Positions 31,955 to 40,474 of a stretch of DNA of 64,000 bases are shown here, piece after piece. Every line of letters starts with the position of its first letter. The first letter of the stretch is position 1. The notes beneath the pieces were generated by a model. That model worked only from the letters and a program-made list of their open reading frames with translations, made no database searches and was not told the DNA's origin. The position numbers and the translations under genes were made by a program. Location: the NCBI RefSeq assembly GCF_014645655.1, contig NZ_BMMD01000013.1:53118-117117 (forward strand), written 5' to 3'. Source of the DNA: Agromyces bauzanensis. Its GTDB lineage: Bacteria; Actinomycetota; Actinomycetes; Actinomycetales; Microbacteriaceae.

Positions 31955-32616
31955 GCCGCGGATCCGAGGTGCCGCAGGAACCAGTCGCGCGCGAGCACGG
32001 CCACCTGCTCGAGCGTGCCGGGCTCCTCGAAGAGGTGGGTGGCGCCCGGCACGATCTCGAGCTCGGCGGGGCAGGTCAGCTGGGCGAGGGCGATGCGGTT
32101 CAGCTCGATCACCATCGTGTCGTCGCCGCCCACGATGAGCAGTGTCGGCGCGCGCACGTGGGCGAGCTTGGGCCCGGCGAGGTCGGGGCGACCTCCGCGC
32201 GAGACCACGGCGGCGACATCGGCCATCGGGTCGGCGGCCGCCCAGAGGGCGGCTCCGGCACCCGTGCTGGCGCCGAAGAACCCGATCGGGCGCCCCTCCG
32301 CTTCGGGGCGCTCGCCGAGCCACCGGATCGACGTGACGAGGCGGTCCGCGAGCAGCTCGATATCGAACACGTTCGCCCGGTCGGCCTCCTCCTGCACGGC
32401 GAGGAGGTCGACGAGGAGCGTGCCGAGGCCGGCCCGCTGGAGGGTCTCGGCGACGAAACGGTTGCGAGGGCTGTGCCGGCTGCTGCCGCTGCCGTGGGCG
32501 AACACGACGAATCCCAGCGGCTCGGGCAGAACTGCCATCGTCGCGGCGAACTCGACGCCGCGATCGGGGATCCGCACCTCGAGTTCGCGGATGCCGTCGT
32601 CTCCAGGGTTGCCCAT
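31951..32616 (-). CDS. Alpha/beta hydrolase (dienelactone hydrolase-like)
   Basis: 221 residues. Nucleophile elbow GFFGASTGAGAAL (Ser about 110), oxyanion region VVFAHGSGSSRHSPRNR (about 35-51), catalytic Asp in LLIVGGDDTMVIEL and His in VPGATHLFEEPG. Cytoplasmic hydrolase of uncertain substrate, of the type often fused to or near phosphoribosyltransferases. Two adjacent ATGs occur; the second (32616) has better spacing from GGGGAGG. It precedes the small membrane peptide. Confidence 0.85.
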   Translation of the reverse strand: MGNPGDDGIRELEVRIPDRGVEFAATMAVLPEPLGFVVFAHGSGSSRHSPRNRFVAETLQRAGLGTLLVDLLAVQEEADRANVFDIELLADRLVTSIRWLGERPEAEGRPIGFFGASTGAGAALWAAADPMADVAAVVSRGGRPDLAGPKLAHVRAPTLLIVGGDDTMVIELNRIALAQLTCPAELEIVPGATHLFEEPGTLEQVAVLARDWFLRHLGSAA

Positions 32617-32781
32617 CATGCCTCCCCTCAGTCGCGCGTCGACGATACGCCGCCAGGGGCTCCGCCTCCGAGTCGAAGGTCCCGCGGGATTCCGACGCGC
32701 GGTGGGTCTCTGAGCCGGCTCGTCACGGGATCGTAAGGAACTCGTCGTCGCCGAGCGGGTCGGGTGCGGCAGAGTGGACTG

Positions 32782-33579
32782 GTGGCGGACATCGTGGGCG
32801 TGATCGGCGGCACGGGCATGGGCGTGCTGGTCGACGAGGGCGCGGCACGCGACATCCGAACGCCGTTCGGCGCGGCGATCGTGACCATCGGCGACCTCGG
32901 TGGCAGGCCCGTCGCCTTCCTGCCTCGTCATGGTGCTGACCACACGATCCCGCCGCACCGCATCAACGCTCGCGCCAACCTGTGGGCGCTTGCGAGCCTT
33001 GGCGTGCGCGCGGTAGTCTCGACGGCCGCGGTCGGCTCGCTCAGCCGGGCCCTCCCGCCCGGCAAGTTCGCGCTCGCCGACCAGCTCGTCGACCGCACGT
33101 TCGGGCGCGCCGACACCTACTTCGACGCCGGGCTCGTGCGGCACCTCCCGTTCGCCGAGCCCTTCTGTCCCACGTTGCGATCGATCGCGATCGAGGCGCT
33201 TCCGGATGCCGCGCCACGGGCGACCGTCGCGGTGATCCAGGGCCCCAGGTTCTCCACGGCGGCCGAGTCGCGCATCCTCCGCGACTCGGGTGCGGACCTC
33301 GTGAACATGACCCTCTGTCCCGAGGTCGCGCTCGCCGCGGAGATCGGCATGGGCACGGTGACCATCTGCGTCGTGACCGACACCGACAGCGGCACGTCGG
33401 CCGACGACCCCGACGCGGTCACGGCCGAACTCGTGTTCCGACGGCTCGACGAGGCGAGGCCGCGCCTCGTGGCCGCCATCGGGCGGATCGTCGAGGCCAT
33501 CCCCACCGACTACGCGCCGCGCCCGCTCATCGACGACGAGGCGGTCGCGGCCCTGCGCGCGCTGCCCGTGGTGCCGTGA
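32782..33579 (+). CDS. S-methyl-5'-thioadenosine/purine nucleoside phosphorylase
   Basis: About 265 residues of the MTAP/PNP family: VGVIGGTGMGVL (phosphate loop, about 5-16), LPRHGADHTIPPHRINARAN (about 46-65), STAAVGSLSRALPPGKF, GPRFSTAAESRIL, and LVNMTLCPEVALAAEIGM where NMT is the purine-binding Asn-Met-Thr. It cleaves MTA or a related 5'-deoxynucleoside to adenine and sugar-1-phosphate. GTG 32782 chosen; GTG 32764 is possible. Its stop overlaps the epimerase start by four bases (GTGA). Confidence 0.9.
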   Translation: MADIVGVIGGTGMGVLVDEGAARDIRTPFGAAIVTIGDLGGRPVAFLPRHGADHTIPPHRINARANLWALASLGVRAVVSTAAVGSLSRALPPGKFALADQLVDRTFGRADTYFDAGLVRHLPFAEPFCPTLRSIAIEALPDAAPRATVAVIQGPRFSTAAESRILRDSGADLVNMTLCPEVALAAEIGMGTVTICVVTDTDSGTSADDPDAVTAELVFRRLDEARPRLVAAIGRIVEAIPTDYAPRPLIDDEAVAALRALPVVP

Positions 33580-34649
33580 CCCTGCTAGTCACCGGTGGCG
33601 CCGGATTCATCGGTCGCGCGATCGCACGCCTTGCCGCGGCAGGCGGTCAGCACGTGCAGGTGCTCGACTCGCTGAGGCCCGACGTGCACCCCGCGTCTGC
33701 GGAGCCGCCCCCGATCGACGGGGTCGAGATCGTGCGCGGTGACATCCGCGATCCCGACGCGCTCGACCGGGCGCTGCGCGGCGTCGACGTCGTCTGCCAC
33801 CAGGCCGCGAAGGTCGGCCTCGGGGTCGACCTTCAGGACGCGCCCGACTACGCCGCCTCGAACGTGACGGGAACCGCCGAGCTCATCGCCGCGATGGCGC
33901 GGGCAGGCGTGGGCAGGCTCGTGCTGGCCTCCTCGATGGTGGTCTACGGCGAAGGGGCGTACCTCGATGCGGCAGGTCGTCGTCGGCGGCCCGCCCCGCG
34001 CACGATCGCCGACCTCGACGCGGGCCGCTTCGAGCCGCGCGATCCCGAGACGGGCGAGCCGCTCGAGCGCGCACTCGTCGACGAGGACGACGCGCTCGAC
34101 CCCCGCAACGTGTACGCGCTCACGAAGCTGGCCCAGGAGCACCTCGCGGCGAGCTGGGCCCGCTCGGCCGGCGGCACGGCGATCGCGCTGCGGTATCACA
34201 ACGTCTACGGGCCGGGGATGCCACGCAACACCCCCTATGCCGGTGTCGCGGCGCTGTTCCGTTCCGCGATCGAGCGGGGCGAGGTGCCCCGTGTCTTCGA
34301 GGACGGTCGGCAGCGCCGGGACTTCGTGCACGTGACGGATGTCGCGCGCGCGAACCTCGCCGCCATCGACGCGTTGCCCGCACGGCCGACGGGCACCCTG
34401 CGCGCGTTCAACGTCGGGTCGGGCATGGTCACCACCATCGGCGAGATCGCCGAGCGACTCGCCCGCATCATGGGCGGTCGCGCTCCCGTGATCACGGGCG
34501 AGTACCGCCTCGGCGACGTGCGGCACATCACCGCATCGCCCGCACGGGCGCTGCGCGAGCTCGGCTGGCGCGCGTCCGTCCCGCTCGGGGAGGGGCTGCG
34601 CGAACTCGCTGCTGCCGTCGACCCCAGGGCCCCGGACGTCAGGCGCTGA
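33576..34649 (+). CDS. NAD-dependent sugar epimerase/dehydratase (extended SDR)
   Basis: 357 residues: Rossmann motif TLLVTGGAGFIGRAIARLAA (GxxGxxG), active-site YALTKLAQEHLAA (YxxxK, about 176-180) and Ser in ASSMVVYGEG, plus the family end YRLGDVRHITASPARALREL. It should convert an NDP-sugar (epimerase or 4,6-dehydratase). Coupled to the phosphorylase gene by a GTGA overlap and overlapping the convergent kinase gene by 11 bases. Together with the transferases downstream it suggests glycoside biosynthesis. Confidence 0.9.
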   Translation: MTLLVTGGAGFIGRAIARLAAAGGQHVQVLDSLRPDVHPASAEPPPIDGVEIVRGDIRDPDALDRALRGVDVVCHQAAKVGLGVDLQDAPDYAASNVTGTAELIAAMARAGVGRLVLASSMVVYGEGAYLDAAGRRRRPAPRTIADLDAGRFEPRDPETGEPLERALVDEDDALDPRNVYALTKLAQEHLAASWARSAGGTAIALRYHNVYGPGMPRNTPYAGVAALFRSAIERGEVPRVFEDGRQRRDFVHVTDVARANLAAIDALPARPTGTLRAFNVGSGMVTTIGEIAERLARIMGGRAPVITGEYRLGDVRHITASPARALRELGWRASVPLGEGLRELAAAVDPRAPDVRR

Positions 34650-35784
34650 GCGACGCGTCCCGCGGCAGCAGCAGGTCGAAGCGGCATCCGCCCGGCACGT
34701 TCCGCACCGCGACCTCGCCCCGGTGCGCGTTCATGATGCCCTTGACGATCGCGAGCCCGAGGCCCGCGCCGCCCGAGGAGCCGTCGAGCAGCGACGGCGT
34801 GCGGGCCTTCGAACCGCGCCACGCGGGCTCGAACACGCGCTCGAGGTCGGCCTCGTCGAGGCCGCCGCCCTCGTCGATGACCGACACCATGGCGAGATCG
34901 TCGACGAGGTCGACGGCCACCGTGATGGGCGACCCGTCGGGCGTGTGCTGGATGGCGTTCATGAGCAGGTTGCCGATCGCCCGCGAGAGCTCGCGCGGGT
35001 CGACCGTGACGACGACGTCCTCGGCGACCGGCGCCTCGATCCGGATGTCGCGACCGCGCGACGCGGGTCGCAGGTCTGCCACCGTATCGCTCACGACGTC
35101 GGAGAGCGACACCTCCTTCAGCGAGAGGTGCAGCGCGTCGGAGTCGATCTTCGACAGTTCGAACAGGTCGTCGACCATGCTCGACAGCTGATCGACCTGC
35201 ATGCGCATCTGCCGGTGGTAGCGGGCGGGATCGGGCGCGATGCCGTCCTCGAGCGCCTCGGCCATCGCGCGGATACCCGCGAGCGGCGTGCGCAGGTCAT
35301 GCGAGATCCACGCGACGAGTTCCCGGCGCGACGCGGCGATGCGCTCTTCGCGCTCCCGGGACTCGGCGAGCTTCGCGCTCGTCCTGACGAGTTCGTCGGC
35401 CAGGGCGTTCAGCTCGCTGTTCGAGTACCGGCCCGCCGAGTCGAGCCGCTCGCCCTCGGCGATGCGACGCGCGGCGTGCGACAGCGCGCGGGAGTTGCGG
35501 GCCACGAGCCAGCCGAGCACCGCCACGAGCCCGAGCGACACGACGCCCGAGATGGCCGCCACCGCCACCGCGACCGTGAGGTCGTGCTCGGAGAGGTACA
35601 TCTGGTTGGCGACGCCCACCATGCTGGCGACGACCGACACGATGGCCGCGAGCACGAGCGCGCACACCTGCACGACGACCGAGGCACGTCGCAGCATGAG
35701 CAACGCGACCACGCCGAGCCCGCCGCAGATCGCCGTCGTGGCGAGCGCGATCCCGGCGATCGCAACGAGATCAGACCACGGCAT
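34639..35784 (-). CDS. Sensor histidine kinase
   Basis: 381 residues from ATG 35784: four N-terminal helices in two pairs (DLVAIAGIALATTAICGGLG and onward) with little exported sequence, HAMP-like linker, DHp box SRRELVAWISHDLRTPLAGI (His about 165), HATPase with NLLMNAIQHTPDGSP and GGAGLGLAIVKG. The signal is probably sensed in or near the membrane. Its start lies within the 3' end of the response regulator gene (14-base overlap), so the two are coupled. Confidence 0.9.
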   Translation of the reverse strand: MPWSDLVAIAGIALATTAICGGLGVVALLMLRRASVVVQVCALVLAAIVSVVASMVGVANQMYLSEHDLTVAVAVAAISGVVSLGLVAVLGWLVARNSRALSHAARRIAEGERLDSAGRYSNSELNALADELVRTSAKLAESREREERIAASRRELVAWISHDLRTPLAGIRAMAEALEDGIAPDPARYHRQMRMQVDQLSSMVDDLFELSKIDSDALHLSLKEVSLSDVVSDTVADLRPASRGRDIRIEAPVAEDVVVTVDPRELSRAIGNLLMNAIQHTPDGSPITVAVDLVDDLAMVSVIDEGGGLDEADLERVFEPAWRGSKARTPSLLDGSSGGAGLGLAIVKGIMNAHRGEVAVRNVPGGCRFDLLLPRDASLSA

Positions 35785-36520
35785 CCTGGGCACCCCCGAT
35801 CGTGAACCGGTATCCGACGCCCCACACGGTCGTGAGCAGCGCCGGCGAGCGCGGGTCGCGCTCGATCTTCTCCCGCAGTCGGCGCACGTGCACCGTGACC
35901 GTCGAGAGGTCGCCGTAGGTCCAGCCCCACACCGTGCGCAGCAGGTCATCACGGCTGAAGACCTGGTTCGGATGCTTCAGCAGGAACTCGAACAGGTCGA
36001 ACTCGCGCACCGTCAGCTGCAACTCGACGCCGTCCCTCGTCGCGATCCGCGCCGACGGGTCGAGCCGGAACCCGCCGACCTCGAGGACGGACTCGGGCGT
36101 GAACTCGTCGATCGAACGACGCAGCACCGACCGCACCCGGAGCACGAGCTCGCGCGGAGAGAAGGGCTTGGCGAGGTAGTCGTCGGCGCCGGCTTCGAGG
36201 CCCGCGATGCGGTCGTCCTCCGAGCCGAGGGCCGTGAGCAGGATCACCGGGGTGGCGACGCGCTCGCGCAGCCGCCGGAACACCTCGAGCCCGTCGATGC
36301 CGGGCAGCATGCGGTCGAGCACGATGAGGTCGGGCGCGAACCGGTCGGCCGCGTGCAGCGCGGCGAAGCCGTCGGCCGCCTCCTCCACCACGAAGCCCGT
36401 GGCGCGCAGGTAGCTCGAGGCGACCTCGGCGACCGTGGGGTCGTCGTCGACGAGCAGCACGCGTCGACCCACGAGGTCGTCGTCGCCGATCGGCGAAGGG
36501 GTGGCGGCGGACACGCTCAC
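35771..36520 (-). CDS. OmpR-family response regulator
   Basis: 249 residues: receiver with LLVDDDPTVAEV, Asp in LIVLDRMLPGIDG (about 68-74), KPFSPREL; winged helix LTVREFDLFEFLLKHPNQVF, TVTVHVRRLREKIE, VWGVGYRFTI. Start is GTG 36520, divergent from the glycosyltransferase gene by 106 bases. It and its kinase sit in the middle of the phosphorylase/epimerase/transferase/molybdopterin cluster on the opposite strand, and probably regulate it. Confidence 0.92.
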   Translation of the reverse strand: MSVSAATPSPIGDDDLVGRRVLLVDDDPTVAEVASSYLRATGFVVEEAADGFAALHAADRFAPDLIVLDRMLPGIDGLEVFRRLRERVATPVILLTALGSEDDRIAGLEAGADDYLAKPFSPRELVLRVRSVLRRSIDEFTPESVLEVGGFRLDPSARIATRDGVELQLTVREFDLFEFLLKHPNQVFSRDDLLRTVWGWTYGDLSTVTVHVRRLREKIERDPRSPALLTTVWGVGYRFTIGGAQDAVV

Positions 36521-36626
36521 AGACTACGTCCGTGGCAGCCGTGCGGTCGGGGATCCCGGGCATCCGTCCCGGTTCCGTAAGACTTGCCACGGGACTCGAC
36601 CCGACGCCCGGGCCTAGCGTCGAACC

Positions 36627-37295
36627 ATGCCGCCGGCACACATCGACCTCGTGCTTCCGTGCCTTGACGAGGAGGGCGCGCTGCCGTGGGTTCTCGGCCG
36701 GCTGCCCGACGGCGTGCGGGCGATCGTCGTCGACAACGGCTCCACCGACGACTCGGCCGCCGTCGCCCGCGACCTCGGCGCGCTCGTCGTCACCGAGCCG
36801 CGGCGGGGGTTCGGCGCGGCCGCCCACGCGGGCCTCGAGGCGGCGGATGCCCCGCTCGTCGCGTTCTGTGACGCCGACGCCTCGCTCGACCCGGCCGAGC
36901 TCCCGCGCCTCGCCGCGCCCCTCGACCGCGGCGAGGCCGAGCTCGTGCTCGGGCGCCGTCGCCCCACGACGTCGGGAGCGTGGCCCCTGCACGCGAGGCT
37001 GGCCAACCGGGTGCTCGCCTCCCGGGTGTCGCGGCGCATCGGCATCCGCCTGCGCGACCTCGGCCCCATGCGGGTGGCCGCCACGAGCTCGCTGCGGGCA
37101 CTCGCGCTGCGCGACCGGCGCAGCGGGTACCCGCTCGAGATGGTGCTGCGGGCGGCCGCGGCCGGATGGCGGATCCGGGAGGTCGACGTGGCCTACGCGC
37201 CGCGCGTGGGCCGGTCGAAGGTCACCGGCACCGTCCGCGGCACGATCACGGCGATCGCCGACATGTCGCGGGTCTTCGCGGAGGCCTCGAAGTGA
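36627..37295 (+). CDS. Family 2 glycosyltransferase (selenodomain-associated transferase 2-like)
   Basis: 222 residues, GT-A fold: HIDLVLPCLDEEGALPWVLG (about 5-24), VVDNGSTDDSAAVARDLGA, VAFCDADASLDPAELPRL (DxD about 83-85), then LHARLANRVLASRVSRRIGI. No membrane helix. The next gene is a DUF2064 protein that overlaps by four bases; this GT2/DUF2064 pair is known as the rSAM/selenodomain-associated transferases, also found in arsenosugar clusters. Donor and acceptor unknown. Confidence 0.9.
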   Translation: MPPAHIDLVLPCLDEEGALPWVLGRLPDGVRAIVVDNGSTDDSAAVARDLGALVVTEPRRGFGAAAHAGLEAADAPLVAFCDADASLDPAELPRLAAPLDRGEAELVLGRRRPTTSGAWPLHARLANRVLASRVSRRIGIRLRDLGPMRVAATSSLRALALRDRRSGYPLEMVLRAAAAGWRIREVDVAYAPRVGRSKVTGTVRGTITAIADMSRVFAEASK

Positions 37296-37933
37296 CCGCG
37301 GTCGTGGTGATTGCGAAGGAGTGCCGTCCGGGGCGCGTGAAGACGCGACTGACGCCGCCGTTCACGCCGGCAGAGGCCGCTCGCCTCGCGGCCGCCAGCC
37401 TCGACGACACCCTGGAGACCGTCGCGGCCCTGCCCGTCGCCCGGCGGGTGCTGTACTTCGAGGGTCGCAACCCGCCGGCGACCGCGCATGGGTTCGACGT
37501 GATCCGGCAGGCGGGTGGTGAGCTCGACGAGCGTCTCGCCGTCGTGTTCGACGCGCTCGCCGAACCGATGCTCCTCGTCGGCATGGATACGCCGCAGTTC
37601 CGCCCCGATGACGTCCGCGAGGCGATCGCGGGCCTCGAATCGACCGGGGCGGACGCCCCCGACTGCTGGCTCGGGCCAGCCGCCGACGGCGGCTTCTGGG
37701 CCCTCGGCATGCGGATGCCGCGTGGCGACGTCATCCGCGGCGTGCCCATGTCGCGCGACGACACCGGCGCCGTGCAGCGTCGTCGGCTCGAAGAGGCCGG
37801 GCTCAGCGTGGGGCAGATGCCCGTGCTCGCCGACGTCGACACCGCAGCCGAGGCATCCGTCATCGCCGAGCTCGCCCCCGACTCCCGGTTCGCGCGCGAG
37901 TTCCGCCGGCTCACGGCTGGGCGGCCCGCGTGA
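37292..37933 (+). CDS. DUF2064/TIGR04282-family transferase
   Basis: 213 residues: AVVVIAKECRPGRVKTRLTP (about 3-22, typical start of the family), AAASLDDTLETVAAL, LVGMDTPQFRPDDV (DTP motif about 99-101), GPAADGGFWALGMR and ADVDTAAEASVIAEL. A nucleotidyltransferase-like GT-A fold protein, the usual partner of the upstream GT2. GTG start overlaps the upstream stop, and its own stop overlaps the methyltransferase start (GTGA), so three genes are coupled. Confidence 0.9.
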   Translation: MTAVVVIAKECRPGRVKTRLTPPFTPAEAARLAAASLDDTLETVAALPVARRVLYFEGRNPPATAHGFDVIRQAGGELDERLAVVFDALAEPMLLVGMDTPQFRPDDVREAIAGLESTGADAPDCWLGPAADGGFWALGMRMPRGDVIRGVPMSRDDTGAVQRRRLEEAGLSVGQMPVLADVDTAAEASVIAELAPDSRFAREFRRLTAGRPA

Positions 37934-38628
37934 GTGCGGGGACCCGCATCGATCGCGCGGGACGTGACGGCGCAGTGTTCGGCGCGGGCCACGCCGAGCC
38001 GTACGAGCGGATCCTCGCCGGCGCGCGTACCAGCCGGCTCGTGCTGCAGAGCGTCGACGGCACGCACCGTCCGCACTCGCTCGAAGTCGGCCGCTGGGTG
38101 CGTGCCGCGACGTCCGCCGACCTCACGGCGCTCGAGGGTGCGACGGGGCCGACGCTCGACGTGGGCTGCGGCCCGGGCCGCATGGTGCGCGCCGCCGCGG
38201 CGCGGTCGATCCCCGCACTCGGCATCGACGTCGCACCGCGCGCCGTCGCCCGCGCGAGGTTCGACGGGAGTCTCGCGCTCGTGCGTTCGGTGTTCCACCG
38301 GTTGCCGCTCGAGGGGCGCTGGCAGACGATCCTGCTCATGGACGGCAACGTCGGCATCGGCGGCGACCCCGAGGCGCTCCTCGCGAGGTGCCGCGACCTG
38401 CTCGCCCCTCTCGGCTCGATCGTCATCGAGGTCGACGCCGACCCGCACCTGGAGGTGCGCTCATGGTGCACGGTCGTCGACGACGACGGCAACGAGAGCG
38501 AGCCCTTTCCCTGGGCGCGCGTGGGTCGCGTTGCCATCGAGGCGGTCGCCGGCCGCGCCGGTCTCGCGGTGGCCGCGCGCTGGTCGGCGGCGGGACGTCA
38601 CTTCGTGCGCGCGGTGCCCTCGCCGTGA
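37930..38628 (+). CDS. Class I SAM-dependent methyltransferase
   Basis: 232 residues: motif I TLDVGCGPGRMVRAAAARSI (about 74-93), LGIDVAPRAVARARFDG, LLMDGNVGIGGDPEALLARC and IVIEVDADPHLEV. Third coupled gene after GT2 and DUF2064. The GNVGIGGDP segment is characteristic of methyltransferases in such clusters. Likely methylates the glycoside or lipid product made by its neighbours; substrate not known. Its last 31 bases overlap a convergent gene. Confidence 0.88.
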   Translation: MSAGTRIDRAGRDGAVFGAGHAEPYERILAGARTSRLVLQSVDGTHRPHSLEVGRWVRAATSADLTALEGATGPTLDVGCGPGRMVRAAAARSIPALGIDVAPRAVARARFDGSLALVRSVFHRLPLEGRWQTILLMDGNVGIGGDPEALLARCRDLLAPLGSIVIEVDADPHLEVRSWCTVVDDDGNESEPFPWARVGRVAIEAVAGRAGLAVAARWSAAGRHFVRAVPSP

Positions 38629-39053
38629 TCGCGTGCCGCCCGCTCGCGCTCCGCCGACCACCCGACCGCCACCGCGGCCACCGCCGCGAGCACGGCCCAC
38701 GCGACCGCGAGCGAGACCCCGTATGACCCGAGCAGGATCGTCGGGTTCGCGTTGCCTCGTGCCTGCGAGATGATCGCGGGCAGCGCGATCGCGGTGAGGA
38801 CTGCGCCGACGAGCAGTGCGGCCTGGGCCACGGCGACACCGGTACGACCGATGCGCTCCCGGACCCGCGCCGCCCCGAGACCCACGGCGACGGCGACGGG
38901 CGCGACGACACCGTCGTGCAGCACGATCGCCGAGCCCACCCAGACGGCGATGCCGAGCCAGCGCTCGGGCGGCACCTCGTCGAGCAGCACGAGGCCGCCG
39001 ACGCCGACGAGCCCGAGTCCCGCCGCCACGAGCAGCACCCGCGCGATCCTCAT
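38598..39053 (-). CDS. Small integral membrane protein
   Basis: 151 residues from ATG 39053, which overlaps the stop of the molybdopterin oxidoreductase gene (ATGA). Four hydrophobic segments: VLLVAAGLGLVGVGGLVLLD, WLGIAVWVGSAIVLHDGVVA, VAVAQAALLVGAVLTAIALP and SYGVSLAVAWAVLAAVAAVA, then a charged tail. The HDGVVAP segment is notable. Probably an accessory subunit or stability factor of the upstream oxidoreductase; no family named with confidence. Confidence 0.75.
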   Translation of the reverse strand: MRIARVLLVAAGLGLVGVGGLVLLDEVPPERWLGIAVWVGSAIVLHDGVVAPVAVAVGLGAARVRERIGRTGVAVAQAALLVGAVLTAIALPAIISQARGNANPTILLGSYGVSLAVAWAVLAAVAAVAVGWSAERERAARDHGEGTARTK

Positions 39054-40234
39054 GCGGTCACCTCGATCGACCGCAGCCACTTCGTCTGCATGACGCCGGG
39101 TCGTCCCGGGGCGATCACCCGCGCGGGGTAACCGTGGTCGACGTGCAGCGCCGACCCGTTCAGCTCGAGCGCGATGAGCGTCAGCGGATCCCGCGCGTAC
39201 TCAGGCGGCATCTCGGTGCGGCCGAACGCCCCACGCGTCTGCAGGCTCGTGAACACCAGCGGTGCGGTCGGCTCGGCCCCCACCTCGGCGAGCAGGTCGA
39301 CGAGCCGCACGCCGCGCCACGACGCCGACTGGCTCCAGCCCTCGACGCACGCGATCGGCAGCACGACGTCGGACTGGGGCATCCGTCGGAGGTCGTCGAG
39401 CGTGAGCGCGTGCATGCTGGCAGGGGTGAGGACCTCGAGCGACCAGTCGGGTGCGACCGCGGTCTCGGTCACGCCCGCCTGCGCCGCGGTGCGGTTCACG
39501 GGCAGTCCCTGCGGCCCGGTTCCCATGCGGCGAGCCGCGAACACGTTGAACGGCGCGAGCGCGTCGACCGATTGCCCGGCCGTCAGCAGCACGGCCGATG
39601 CGGTGGCGGCGGCGACCCCGCCGACGAACGCACGACGAGTGACGAACCGGCCCGCGGCATCCGGGGCATCGCCGACGGTCCGGCGCCAGACGCGCACGAT
39701 GACGGGCAGCTTCACGCCGACGTGCACGACGAGGCTGCCGATCACGATCCACGCGAGCGCGAAGTGCGTCGCCCGGAACGAGAACGGGAACGGGTACCAC
39801 TGCACGATGTTGAGCAGGCCGATCACGACCTCGACGAGCGACGCGCCTACGAGCACGGCGATCGAGGCGCGCTCGAGCAGGTGCGGGAGCGATCGCACGG
39901 GCGGCCAGGCGAACAGGTTGGGGAACACCGCCCAGAGCTTCGCCAGGAGCAGGGGCACGGCGGCGATGCCGGTGATCACGTGCAGGCCCTGCGTGAACCG
40001 GTAGAGCCCGGCCGGCCGGGTGGGCAGCGGGAGCCACGGCAGCGGATCCTGGAGGAGGTGGCTGTACAGACCCGTGGCGAAGCACACCAGGAAGGCCGCG
40101 CCGAGGAGCCGCCCGATCACGACGGCCGACCGCGATGACTTCACGGGATCCGACGCAGTCGCGTGCGCGCGGCGCGCGAGCGGCTCGAGCCGGGCGGCGA
40201 GCCGCGCCGATGCGCGTCCGGTCAGGTCTGCCAT
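39050..40234 (-). CDS. Molybdopterin-dependent oxidoreductase fused to a cytochrome b-like membrane domain
   Basis: 394 residues from ATG 40234 (a GTG at 40291 would add 19). The N-terminal part has about five helices with spaced His (YRFTQGLHVITGIAAVPLLL, ATHFALAWIVIGSLVVHVGV) resembling a haem b anchor; then a Tat-like or anchor segment (TRRAFVGGVAAATASAVLL) and a sulfite-oxidase-type Mo-cofactor domain with the Cys ligand in VLPIACVEGWSQSASWRGV (about 282-300). Exported reductase or oxidase of MsrP/sulfite-oxidase type. Conserved partner of the GT2/methyltransferase group by position; substrate not known. Confidence 0.88.
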   Translation of the reverse strand: MADLTGRASARLAARLEPLARRAHATASDPVKSSRSAVVIGRLLGAAFLVCFATGLYSHLLQDPLPWLPLPTRPAGLYRFTQGLHVITGIAAVPLLLAKLWAVFPNLFAWPPVRSLPHLLERASIAVLVGASLVEVVIGLLNIVQWYPFPFSFRATHFALAWIVIGSLVVHVGVKLPVIVRVWRRTVGDAPDAAGRFVTRRAFVGGVAAATASAVLLTAGQSVDALAPFNVFAARRMGTGPQGLPVNRTAAQAGVTETAVAPDWSLEVLTPASMHALTLDDLRRMPQSDVVLPIACVEGWSQSASWRGVRLVDLLAEVGAEPTAPLVFTSLQTRGAFGRTEMPPEYARDPLTLIALELNGSALHVDHGYPARVIAPGRPGVMQTKWLRSIEVTA

Positions 40235-40474
40235 GCGACCCAGTCGAGCACCCCGGCCCACGCGCCGCAGCGGCGGGAGCTTACGGTTCACGAACGGCCG
40301 TTCGCGCGCCGGGCGAGCGGATACCGCGTCCGGGGCTCGGCATCGCGGTCGCGCTCATCGTGCTCGCCATGCTGGTGCCGTGCTGCTCGGGGGCTCGTGG
40401 GACAGCTCGACTTGGCGCTCGTCGTGAAGCACCTGCTGCACACCGGGTGGTGAGTCGGTCGCCCGGCGCCGCCC

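Noticed and set aside
40340..40453. Small plus-strand gene with a hydrophobic segment and an end GQLDLALVVKHLLHTGW
   Set aside because: The two protein-like parts are in different frames and too short to assign; could be a remnant, but evidence is thin.
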